From positions 6,785-70,784 of the forward strand of contig PYST01000054.1 of NCBI GenBank assembly GCA_003049485.1: DNA of 64,000 nt, written 5' to 3'. Shown here in pieces: positions 11,381 through 22,003 of this stretch (positions are counted from its first letter, which is position 1; every line of letters begins with the position of its first letter). The notes below the pieces were generated by a model that made no database searches, was not told the origin of the DNA, and worked only from the letters and a program-made list of their open reading frames with translations. A program made the translations under genes and the position numbers. Origin of the DNA: Ophioceras dolichostomum. Taxonomy: Eukaryota > Ascomycota > Sordariomycetes > Magnaporthales > Ophioceraceae.

Positions 11381-12200
11381 TGTTTGGTCAGCGTCGGGCT
11401 CTTATCCAATGTTGACTACTAGCACGTGAGACGGGACTTAGCCCGAAGAAGATGAGTGAGGAAAGTGGGCGTGTTGTCTGTTGGCGAAAAGGTGAACCTC
11501 TGGGACCGAGGGGATGCCTAGCGATCCGGCTTTTGACAGAAAATTCAGGAATAGCACCCAACTGCCTCTCTCAATGCAGCATTGGAAGCCAGTTCGCAGC
11601 ATGAAGGAGGGGGAGGACTACGAGGTAAGGGTGGTGTGGTGGTGGTTAGATGTCGCAGAAACGGCACGCCAGACCGATTACTCGATTAGTCGTAATGCCT
11701 TTCAGGCGTGATGAAATGTGCACATTACGACCAATATTCTTCTCGGCCGAAGCGTCATGTTTGAGGCGTTCAATAGTTGGGTCGGAAGCGCCGAGCAAAC
11801 GCCACGCTGAACATGTATCAGGTTCCAGACTCGAGCAGCTGGAATGCCAAGACCGACAGCCTCATCATCCGTCTTTACGTTGGCAAACATACGAGGAGCT
11901 AAACGGACAGCCAAACGGACAATTAAACGGACAGACAAACGCAGTGGCAGAGACGGTAGACAAACATCCTCCCTCATCACCATATTCCGTGGCTATGCCC
12001 CCTTCCCCTCCCAAGCATTCGACACGGCCTTTATTCACCCAACACCCAAGGTACTTATCACTAGCTTTCCCCGGTCCCTCTCTCCCGACTTCGTCGCTCC
12101 CCAGGCTGGAAACGACGCTATCACGACCCTCTGTCGCCCTCGCTGGCTCTAAATCTCCACGCAACAAGGTCAGCGACACCCAAAGCAATCCCCGCCCAGC
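11381..12200. other. divergent intergenic region
   Basis: Spacer between the minus-strand His-rich gene and the plus-strand Hsp70-like gene; both promoters should lie here. It includes a short AAACGGACA tandem repeat (11900-11940). Pyrimidine-rich sequence at about 12000-12110 fits the Hsp70-like leader. No gene seen. Confidence 0.5.
11900..11940. repeat. AAACGGACA short tandem repeat
   Basis: Four imperfect units of about 9-10 bp (TAAACGGACAG, CCAAACGGACAA, TTAAACGGACAG, ACAAACG), in the promoter-side spacer of the Hsp70-like gene. Confidence 0.7.
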
Positions 12201-14658
12201 ATGGCCGCCCCGAAAAGTCGTCTGGTCATTGGGCTGGACTTCGGGACCACATACACGTAAATCCTCCATCTCCACGATTCTCCCCATCCGTTATTCTGTG
12301 TTACTATATGCTAATAAATCCACTCACTGCAAAAGCGGCGTGTCGTATTGCGATGAGGTCGGTGCGAGGCAGGGCCTTGGAGGCATCCAGCTCATGCAGG
12401 CCTGGCCAGGCTTGGGCAATGATGAGTGAGTGTTAGCCTGAGAGGGTCGACTTCCCCGCTATCCTCGAACTGCCATCTATAACGTATTGACTGACAACTT
12501 GATCATTACTTTTCTATTTGTAGCAAAGTGCCGAGTCGAATCTGCTATTCATCAAAGGATGGCCAACCGCTCACCCTATGGGGTAACCTCATCAGACCGA
12601 CAGTCAGAGAGCCGGTCTACGCGTGCATGAAGCTCAAGCTTGACGAGAAGCAGAAAAGCTCGCTTCCAACGGAGCTGCTTATGGCGCTCCTGACGGGCAT
12701 GAGCATCGACGACATCAACCTCGACGATCTCAGGTCCAAGCAAGCCGATTCGAGCATGGGCCCCGACGCAAAGGACAACAACGCCGTGGTGGCCGACTAC
12801 CTCACTGAGATCCGGAAGGCGGTATGGGTCGAGCTCAGGAAGCGCTACAGCACGGCTCTGGACACGATGCAGAAGGAGCTCGTCGTCACGGTCCCGGCCG
12901 TGTGGTCGGAGAGGGCCAAAGACCTCACGCTCAAGGCCGTCCACAAGTCAGGCTGGGACGCGAACGTGATCTCTCTCGTGACGGAGCCCGAGGCGGCTGC
13001 CGTCTACACGCTGAAGTGGATGACCGAGGGCTCGTGCAAGAGGGAGGTCGAAGAGGGCGACACGTTCGTGCTGTGCGATGCTGGCGGCGGCACCGTGGAC
13101 CTGATCTCGTACAAGGTCACGCAGGTTGAGCCCAGCTTCCAGTTGGAGGAGGCTGCCGTGGGCACCGGTGACAAGTGTGGCGCCACCTATGTTGACAAGG
13201 TATGACCCGATCATCAGTCATCATCAGTCCCCAGTCCCCAGCCCATCGGCGATCAGTTGCGCTAACAAAAACCTGCGGCGTCCACACACAAAAACACCAA
13301 AAAACAGGAGTTCCTCTCATGGCTCGAGTCCTGGATCGGGACCGAGGCATACAAGAAGATCAAGCCAGACAGGCTCCGGCACGGCAGCCAGCTGATGAAC
13401 AGCTTCGAAAAGCTGAAGTCCGCGTTCGGTGGCGACGACGACGACATGGAGATCACGCTGCCGGAATGCGGCATCGATACTGACGAGAGCCTCAACATCG
13501 AGTCAAAGGTCCTCAGCATGAAGACGTACGTCGTCCTCACCCATTATGTCTTGATATTAACGGTTTAGGAGGCTCGGCACTGACACTCGCCGTTTCACAG
13601 TGCGCAAATGAAGCAATGCTTCGATCCCTGCGTTAATCGGACGCTCGAGCTGGTCGATGGGCAGGTCGCTTCCATTATGGCGGCCGGACTGGGGAAGCCA
13701 AAGGTTCACGGTTCCGTCGTCATCAGCTCAGCTGCCTACCTGCCGAGGTACTTCACTGAGTCGCCAGTTGTTCTGTAGTGCTAATCATTTGGTCCCTCGC
13801 AGATGGTGTTCCTCGTCGGTGGCTTTGGGCGCAACACGTACCTGTACCGCAAGATCGAGGAGTACTGCAGCCAGCGCGGCATCCAAACCCGCCAACCCAC
13901 GAACCCGTCAGTACCTCACTCTCCCCTCTATCCACCTGCCTATCTACCTCCGTGATGCTACCTACCATACATGGATGATGCTGACGGCTTCACTTCCCCA
14001 AACCCCAACGCAGATGGTCCGCCGTCGCCCGCGGCGCCGTCTGCCGCGGACTGGAGGGCAAGAGCAGCGGCGTGATCCGGGTGCGGCTGTCGCGCAAGCA
14101 CTACGGCTGCCCCGCCTCGGAGCCGTTCGACCCCTCCGTGCACCACCCGGACGACCACTACATCGACAAGTTCACCGGCCGCGAGATGGCCTCGGGCCAG
14201 GTCACCTGGCTCTGGGAGAAGGGCGACCGCCTGCCGGTGGACAACCCCAAGACCATCTCCATCAGCGTCTCGCGCAACTTCGAGATCGGCCAGCAGCCGT
14301 CGGCCGGCGCGGTGCTTGTGAGCTGTGATGACGACGTAGCGCCGACGCGGTATCAAGATGATGGTGAGCTTCTTCCTCCCCTATACTATATGTACTGTGT
14401 CTACTGCGCCTACGAGGATCCGGGGCTGATTTCTGTTCATTCCTCCGTCTAGCCGTGCACCCGGTATGCAGTGTTGAGGCCAACTTCGCCGGCATCCCGG
14501 CCTCGCGCTTCCCCAAGATCAGGAATCGCGCCACTGGCAAGGAGTATCACAAGGTCGACTTCAAGCTTGACGCGACCTTCCAGAACACCATTATTACGTG
14601 GAGCCTGATGTGCGACGGCAAGCAGTACGGGTCCACGGAGGTGACATTTGATGACTAG
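12201..14658 (+). CDS. Hsp70-like (HSPA12-type) actin-fold ATPase
   Basis: Eight exons: 12201-12256, 12336-12425, 12524-13199, 13308-13525, 13601-13703, 13803-13906, 14014-14363 and 14453-14658, giving 600 aa in frame. The phosphate 1 motif LVIGLDFGTTYTG spans intron 1. Phosphate 2/connect segments are VTEPEAAAVYTL and FVLCDAGGGTVDLISY, and the adenosine motif is MVFLVGGFGRNTYLY. These are the hallmarks of the Hsp70/actin ATPase domain. The substrate-binding part is not a canonical Hsp70 beta-sandwich and lid, as is usual for the large fungal HSPA12-like family. No EEVD tail. Donor of intron 5 (GTTCAC at 13704) is weak and that of intron 6 (GTCAGT) is suboptimal, but phase and motif continuity require them. 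Cytosolic location and a chaperone-like or signalling role are inferred from family. Confidence 0.88.
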
Positions 14659-16037
14659 GTGGGCAGACTAGAGACCAGCGGACTAGACGGTGGTGGAAAC
14701 GGTGATTTCCTTCAGCTGTACTGTTAATTCTGGGATCAGAAACGGTGTGTGACGCGTATTTTAGTACCGGTCTTAGAATTCATCGTAAACAGCTCATTAT
14801 CATCAGCACATGCACAATCAGTGGATGAGTTGGGACTGACGTAGAGCCACTGCCAGCCAGCTTCGGGGTCCATCGCCTCATATCCGTTTCCCTTGAGCCA
14901 GCCGCAGCCATCCATGGGCGGTAAAGCGCCATGAAAGGCAAGCCGGCAACCCCGGGAGCTGTCATATCACCCACCGAAATGAAATGCGGATCTCGTATGT
15001 TTCACTCTTTCCACAACGCCATGCTTCTTATCGACACACCTGATGAAAGCAATGTCTCTAGTGGTAGATATAGGCAGCCGCGGGTGTCGGGAGCCAACCA
15101 TGCTATCCCGTGGAGAAGAAGGAAATGTGATCGGATGTTCTAGACACTTCCCCGTCGTTGGATGAGGCTCACCGATTGCCTATTCTAGAAGCGTGTGCCG
15201 ATATTTTAGCTCCAGCGCCCAAGGAATATCAGCCGCAAGTTTCCTATTTCGGCGCAAGGCTGTAAGTGTCAGGGGATATCAGGGGTCTCACTGTGCCGTG
15301 CCCGACGACGCATGGGTTTCGAGTACCGAGCGCCGAGAACGAGGCGCGCTAGCGAATTTCCCAGCTCAGCCCCATGCAAGTTCCGGCTCATTGTGCTCGG
15401 AACCCCTGGTCAGGACCTGGGGAGTTCGGCTGATTTTCCATGCGGTTCCAAGACCCAACCTCCCCGGTCAATGGTTGTCCAAAAATGGTACCTTTGTCAA
15501 TATCGATTTCCCCGACGTGCAGTACCACTACCTGTTCTCCATGAAGTCGGAGAGTCAAGAGAAGGAACTCTCGTTACAGAAAACCCGGGCGGCGTTTGCG
15601 CTTCATCGACACGGACGACTGGCGAGCCCGCCTGGAGGCGCTCCTTCTCGAACTCGTTTGACGAGGCTCCTTTCGGGGCAGACTATCAAGACAGACACAT
15701 GGTGGCTGAATGGGCACAAATTCGGCCGCATCCGTAAAAGGGAGTGTGGGCGTGATGGTCATTTCAGCAATGTTCTAGCGGGCGAGCACGTGTTGACGTG
15801 TTGCTTCGTGCTTGTGATCCCATTTCGCCTCCCAGTGATTCTTGTTTATTTTCTCCTCCTCCTCGCTCTCCGATCAACCGCATACGCGTGGTAGCCACGT
15901 CCAGCTGTCGCACCAAACGCCAAGACTCATCCACAGCAGTGCCATACTTCTTCCCCTATGTCATCACTGAGCCCTTCTGCGACAGAGCTCTGTGGATTTA
16001 CGCTTTAGGGGTCGACATTTCCCAGACCGTCGTCACG
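14659..16037. other. intergenic, promoter side of CCAC gene A
   Basis: 1.4 kb without a recognisable gene. It contains the 25-bp element at 15240-15264 shared with the spacer before the paralogue. Frames of about 140-230 codons at 15190-15890 lack family resemblance. Confidence 0.5.
15240..15264 (+). repeat. 25-bp element upstream of gene A
   Basis: Matches the segment at 18701-18725 in 23 of 25 bases (core GGCGCAAGGCTGTA identical). It lies 774 bp before the gene A ATG. It could be a remnant of a locus-wide tandem duplication or a conserved regulatory site. Confidence 0.7.
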
Positions 16038-18280
16038 ATGTCTCCCGTGGCGGCGGCCAGTTCGGCCCCAATGCCGACCGCGACTCCGTCCTGGACAGCC
16101 GCCTACCTCGCCAACCCAACTGTCACCACTCCGGCCCTGACTGCTACGTGGACCACTCCACTTGCATGTGTCACGGCCGACCCGAGAATCGAAGGCGGGT
16201 TCTGCTATTCTGTCGGCAGCAACCCCCTGACTGTGTCTTGCAGCACAGATCCATCAGTGTTCAGGAATGCGCCGAGCACAGGATGGGTAAATTATGCATA
16301 CTTCCCTCCAGCGTCGTTTGGGTCGTCGCAGTTCCAGGTCGCTGAGGCGGCGGTGTCCACGACCTGCTTTCCACCTGGCTACCTCCTCGGCGGGCTCGAG
16401 CCGCCTTTTTACGCTCCCGCCACGGGCTGTCCTGCCGGCTATGTCACGGCATCGACGGAGACCGTCTACACTACTGGTAGCTTTTATGGTCAATACGTCA
16501 TTAGTGCAGCCTGCTGTCCTTCGTAAGTCTTCTAAGTATCTTGTCTTATCTGCCTTGGTAATCTCGAAACGAATGCGTGCTGCGCCCTACCATGTCCGCT
16601 CAAAAAAACACTGCACGTCTCTAATAACAACAATTCCCCAAACCACATAGAGCATTCTCCGTCTTGTACTATGGACATTGCTTCGGGTGGTCGTACGTGC
16701 CGAAGGGTCAGCTTGTCACCGCCGTGGCGTGGGGCACCTTCAGCACAACGATGACCCTCACTGACCGGGCCCTTGTGACCTACCCGGGCTCGACGACCCT
16801 CTACACTTACACTCCCTTCACTACTGATACGACCATGTATGTGGAGAGCGCCTTCTCGGCCATTGCGCTGCCCTCCTCGACCTCCTTATGGATGAACCAC
16901 CCACCTGTTCGAGTCTATATCGACCCGCTCATGCCCTTGGGTGGTGACACATCACCCGGCTCAGGCTCCTCCAACGGCCCTCAAAGCGGCGGTAACTTCC
17001 AGGTGTTCGGTCTGACCCAGACCATTTCCATTGTGGTGACCGTCTTCATGGGCATCGGCTCTGTGGTCGCCCTCTGCTGCGTCTGTTGCCTCTGGAGCTC
17101 CTGCCGCGAGCGCCTCGACCGCGATCGTAGCGCGATGGTCTGTCCCCATGGCCGTATTGCGGCAACAGAAACCGAGGTCACGATACAGAGCTGCGGCCTT
17201 TTCAATTACGGCTCAACGTCGGGATGTTGCGCGTGCCAGGACAAACGGCGAGAGCGCATGCCCAAGCAAAGCCGCTTGATGCGGTACTGCATTTACTGTC
17301 GCACGTACTGGACCGCAATGGACGACGAAGAATGCCCACCGGAGTGGAAGCTAGAGGCACCTCCTCCACGTGGCGTCCGCATCTCTACCGCTCCTGCCGG
17401 CCCCTCGTCGTCTTCTGTCTCAGGCCCCGTCCAGGGGGGCCCCAGGCTCGCGGTCCCCGCGGCCCAGCCTGAGCCACAGCCAGCCCAGCCTGCCAAGGCA
17501 GTGGCCGTGCCGCCTCCACCACCACCGCCACCAATCTGCCCTCACACAACCCAGGCTAGGGCGTGCATGAACCGACAGACCTTCATGGAGGCAGACGGCA
17601 GCATCCGGATAATCTGCTGCGCGTGCTTCAGACTGAAGAAGAAGGATTTGAGCAAGCTTGAGGAATACCAAGTGCAGAAGATCACGCAGCCGACCTGGAG
17701 GTCGAAGGACGCCAAGATGGTCAAGCAAATGAAAGGCTTCTGCATCCCGTGTGTCCACTTCTGGACCGCCGCCTCTGTCAACTCCGCCCCTGTCGTTCCC
17801 GTGGCACCCCAGCCGCCACTGGCTGGCCCTTCCAGCTCCACCCTTGGTCTGGCCTCTTCCCCAACTGGCACGCCTTACCCCGCCTACCCGGCTCCGGCCT
17901 ACTACCCCCCAGCGGCGAGTCGCCCGCCACTCCTCCCGGGGCAGAAGATCCCCCTCGTCCCCGAGATGAGCACGCTCAGTGTGGAGATGCAGGGGACGGG
18001 GACGGAAGAAGCATGGAAACCCGTGAAGGCAGAAACATCCTATGCGAGAGAGGAGACTAGAGATCATCAGATGTTCGACGAGGGACCGAGGTACGGGCCC
18101 ACGAGGCTCAAGGTAGAAGACGATGGCGGTTCCAGCGCACGAGCCGGTGCGTCATGGGGGAATGCACCTAACTCGACCGGCACGCCATCTGGGATGTCGA
18201 CTCCGAGACGCGCGAGCCAGCCAGGTGAAGAGCCCCAACCTCCCCCCGCGGTGTTCACCGAATACTTAGCAAAGGTCTGA
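16038..18280 (+). CDS. single-pass membrane protein with two CxH...CCAC...CxxC modules (paralogue A)
   Basis: Exons 16038-16522 and 16651-18280 (128-bp GTAAGT...TAG intron, phase 2), 704 aa. Residues 1-280 form a Ser/Thr/Pro- and Cys-containing, probably extracellular part ('CVTADPRIEGGFCYSVGS...', 'TTCFPPGYLLGG', 'CPAGYVTAS...SAACCPS'). No cleavable signal peptide is obvious. One TM helix at about 285-310 (TISIVVTVFMGIGSVVALCC) is followed by cytoplasmic Cys-rich sequence. Module 1 has CPHG...C...GCCACQDKRRERM...RLMRYCIYCRTYW; module 2, from about residue 450, has CPHTT...C...ICCACFRLKK...GFCIPCVHFW. A Pro/Ser-rich linker separates them and a disordered tail follows. I do not recognise the family; Zn binding by the conserved Cys/His is inference. 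The intron position equals that of the downstream paralogue. Confidence 0.82.
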
Positions 18281-19400
18281 GACCCAATGCTAACGATCTG
18301 TCTACCAGGAATCATACTAACGCCGGAGCAACGGCAGAGAGCGAGAGATCGCGAGGGCCTTGCGTATCAGCGCGAGCCCGTTTTTACGGTCATGCCGGAA
18401 GCGTAGTAAACTGACCGCCTCATGTTTCAGCGGTGCATACTAGGACCAATCGGAATCGGGACCGAGTGAGAGACGTCCCACACTAGACGCCTCGATGAAG
18501 CGGAAAAACCCCCAAAAATCGAGAGTCCAGACCTGTCCACGTTCATGCCCGCAGAGACCCGATTCGCCGTATGTAGACTGCACAGTCTGAAACATGCTCT
18601 GTGCCGCCCAGCACACGCAACTGGTTGCCATTTTCGGGACTGTTTGCAGCGGTGACGTTGATAGAGAATCACCCAGGGGTTTGGTCGAGTCAGGCTCTAC
18701 TTTCCTATTCTGGCGCAAGGCTGTAGTTATTGTTTCCATGTGCCATTTCCGAGACAGGGGGTTTGATGGGTAGCTGGGAGCTGAACACTCGTATTGGTAT
18801 TGAAGAGTCTACCCTGGCAGACGCCATCTCAGCCGTCATGCACCTCTCGGCCGGACTCACCATTCAAAACAGCCAACGCAGGACTAGCTCAGTTTGGCCA
18901 AACGGTTCTGGACAAGAAGTCTAATGACCATTGGCAAACCAAAATAGAAGTCGAAAAATTGACTCAAATATTGTGCAGTTTTTGAGGGAAATACTACTCT
19001 TTCTGGCAGCACGATTTCAGTGTAGTGTACTGTAGCTCAGTTTTAGCCACCTGAAGCAAAGCTGTCAATTTTCGTGCGACGCAAACACAAAGGCAGACAG
19101 ACGCAGAGACTAAGACGACGCTGATGACTCAAGTGGCACGCTCCGGTATGTTCCTCGCCGACGGACTGTTGAACACCGAGTGACGCGTCGCCTCGCGTCT
19201 CTTCTCGCTCCGGCTTTCGGGAGCAGCTTTCGTCTCGGCTCCCCCCGTCTCCTGCCACCCACTCTCAATCACACGCGCGGGCGGGCGTGCCAAACCTCAT
19301 CCATCACTGGCGCCAGGCCAACGGAATCGGCGTCACCTCTCGCGGGCCCCCGGCAATCTGTGAACTGGGCGACAATCACCGGCGTCTGTCTATCGCCACA
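18281..19400. other. spacer between tandem paralogues
   Basis: No gene seen. It contains the second copy of the 25-bp element at 18701-18725, then an AC/AG-rich stretch leading into the paralogue B leader. Confidence 0.5.
18701..18725 (+). repeat. 25-bp element upstream of gene B
   Basis: Second copy of the element at 15240, differing only by a TC/CT swap. It is 676 bp upstream of the gene B ATG, similar to the 774 bp spacing before gene A. Confidence 0.7.
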
Positions 19401-21006
19401 ATGTCGCACGTGGCGAGAGCCGGCGCGACACCCGCGCCGTCGCCGACGCCGACGCTGACGCAGACACGCAAGCCGACACTGGCACCAAGATGGGCGGGCG
19501 CGTCGTTGCTCGTCACGTCCGGTCCAGCCCTGACGAAGCGCTGGGAGCTGCCCGCAGACTGTTCTCACAACGGACCGACTTTCGTGGAGGATGGGACGTG
19601 CAAGACTGTCGCTGGAGATCCAGTGACCGTCCACTGCCGGATAGACGAGTCGGCGCTGGAGACGCTCCCCACCTCCGGCTGGGTGGGAAATATCGAATAC
19701 ATCCCACTTTCAGGGATCGGAAATTCCCAGTTCCTTCTGGGTACCTCACCAACGTCGAAGAAGAACTCTTGCTTGCCTCCAACATCTAAAGCAGCAGATT
19801 ACGCAAGCTGTCCATCTGGTTTTGCTTCGGCGATGTCAGTGCCCGAGATGTACGGTCCAGATCGCATCTTTGTCCTCTGCTGCCCCCGGTAAGTTAGTGT
19901 GCTCAAATCAACAAGTTCCGTCTAGAAGATTAGCCCCATGCCAGGAATGCGTCGAAAGGACCAGTCAGCGAACGCCTAATAACGGTTTTTATAGAGCAAT
20001 GTCCATCTACACCTGGTTTGAAGAATGTCTGGGGTGGTATACTCTTTCAGTGGGCGATGTCGTCACTGTCGTGGCCACCGGATCAATCTGGATACCGGAG
20101 ACTACCCAATACCTAGACTCATCTGGATTTGTCACGGGTAATAACTCCTGGCTCGTATCCGTCACGGTTGGTACCATCGTTTCAACCTCGACGCTAGATC
20201 GTCAAACGTCGATATAGGTAAAGTATCTGGGACTCGTCATTTCAGTCCCATCCCCCCTTTCAGAAAACCCCGATTTCTCCATCCTTGGCCTGAGCAAAGG
20301 GCTTTCTGTCATGGTAATCGTCTTTCTAACAGTCGGTTCCTTGATGGCCCTTGGCTGCTTCTGGCGCATCTTGAGACGCCGCTGCACCGGCGCCGGGTCT
20401 CGGCGCAACAACGCAACGTTCTGCCGCCACAGCCGGAGGTCCGAGGAATCTGCTGAGCGGTGTGCGCGATTCGGAAGAGGGTTACGGGGTGGGTGCTGCG
20501 CGTGCAAGGACGACAGGCAGGAGGCTATGCTGAAAGAGCGCCGGTTAGCGCGGTATTGCCGGTCATGTCGGGATCACTGGCGGGCGATTCCGGACGCTCA
20601 ATGCCCCCAGGAGTGGACTTTTCGGGAGCGGGCTGTTCGGCAGTGGCTTTCTCCCCCTCAGCCGCCTCTTCTATCGCCTCCAAGTCTTCCCCCGCCTCCG
20701 AGTTCTCCACCACCTCCGGGTTCTCCACCGCCTTCGTACTATTCCCCACTACATCCGAGTACTCCACTGCCTCCATATTCTCCACTGTATCTAGGTCCTC
20801 CACCGCCTCCTCTTCCACCAGTCAACCCGCACAACAACAACAACGACAACGACAACAACAACAACGACAACAACAACGACAATATCATCAACAACATCAT
20901 CAACATCAGGACGATCACCATTCAGGACATCGTCAACTATGACACTCACAACATTGTAGACGATGAGACTGAGGACGTCGTCGACGATGAATCCGCCGCT
21001 CGATAG
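19401..21006 (+). CDS. single-pass membrane protein with one CCAC...CxxC module (paralogue B)
   Basis: Proposed exons 19401-19888, 19995-20200 and 20264-21006, 478 aa. The first intron (GTAAGT...TAG, phase 2) sits after 'CCPR', exactly where gene A is split after 'CCPS'. The ectodomain aligns with gene A (CKTVAGDPVTVHC..., 'TSGWVGNIEYIPLSGIGNSQF'). A TM helix lies at about 243-263 (VMVIVFLTVGSLMALGC). One cytoplasmic module follows: CRH...C...GCCACKDDRQEAM...RLARYCRSCRDHW. The tail is a Pro/Ser repeat, then Asn/Asp runs and an acidic end. The second intron is uncertain: the good donor GTAAAG at 20218 is out of phase and preceded by an in-frame TAG (20215-20217), so I use the weak GTCAAA at 20201. 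If that is not spliced, the product stops before the TM helix. Confidence 0.65.
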
Positions 21007-22003
21007 TTTGCCCTAATCAATATTGACGAAAGTGTGGGCCATGAGACCGCCAACCCCTCTGTAGTCCCCATGCAACCAGCAATCCAGCACCTCTAAGCCA
21101 AGCTCGCCCGATATCGATCGCCGGGTAATCGATGAGGAGAGAACGCAGCAGGAGCAGGAGCCCGTAGTATCTTACCCGGGCGAGGGGCGTAAGGAGTTCC
21201 TCATGTTGCGAGGAAGGTCCTAAACGAGGGCCTCCAAGGCTCACTGTGGAACCAGACCAACAGCCAAGAGGGTTTGTAATGACCCATCTGGGTCATAACT
21301 CTCGGCGGCGTCGTCGTCTAGCGGGAGGGGGGGGGTCTTGCGGGCAAAGATTGCCAGGGACATCGGCGTAGGCCCTGTGATCTTAGGAAAGCGGGAGAAT
21401 CCGAATCTAAAGTCACGACGGGGTGTAAGTTGACATCTCTCCCAACAACAGCAAAAACCCCTTTTGAAAATTAAACCTAATACTGATAGGGTTATCATTG
21501 CTCTAGGCAGAGACTAGCAGTCCAAGCGGTTCGAATCATAGAAATGAAAGGCAGTGAAGGAATGAGTGCTCCTTGCAAAACTCAGGCCCGAGCTAGCAGT
21601 GCCTGTATTCGATGCAAAGTCCAGGGTTCGATAGGTGATAAGGAACGGACAGATGTAAGGAGATATTACAACAAGTACATGTACTATAGAAGCGGTAGGA
21701 GATAGAGTAGACCGAATAGACACGCTATAAAAGGGTACTGATTTGTTGTGAAGGCGAAAGAATAAACCGCAGCCAACGAGATACTGTCTTGACAAGCAAT
21801 TTTGAACTCCCTAAAAACTTCCAAAATCCTAATGCCGCAGTGATACGTCGATTATCTACGCCCTCACATGTGTCTATTGGGGTATCTCAGCTAAACAGCG
21901 AATGATTTATGATTTATCCCAACTCTCGGCCGATTCATATGCGGACGTGATAGCTAGTAAGCATACCTCATACCTTAGTAGACTGATGAGAGTCCCGAGG
22001 CAA
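21007..22003. other. convergent intergenic region
   Basis: 1 kb between the 3' ends of paralogue B and the MFS transporter. No gene. A B-box-like GGTTCGAATC occurs at 21528 but no tRNA fold could be built around it. Confidence 0.5.

Noticed and set aside
10076..11422. 448-codon plus-strand frame across the His-rich gene
   Set aside because: Antisense shadow. The minus frame has a sensible splice junction and composition; the plus frame is a Leu/Val/Ala-rich artefact.
15193..15894. 233-codon plus frame before gene A
   Set aside because: No family resemblance, composition like random GC-rich DNA, overlapping frames on both strands.
21510..21620. Possible tRNA around the B-box-like GGTTCGAATC
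   Set aside because: No acceptor stem, anticodon arm or A-box could be paired around it.
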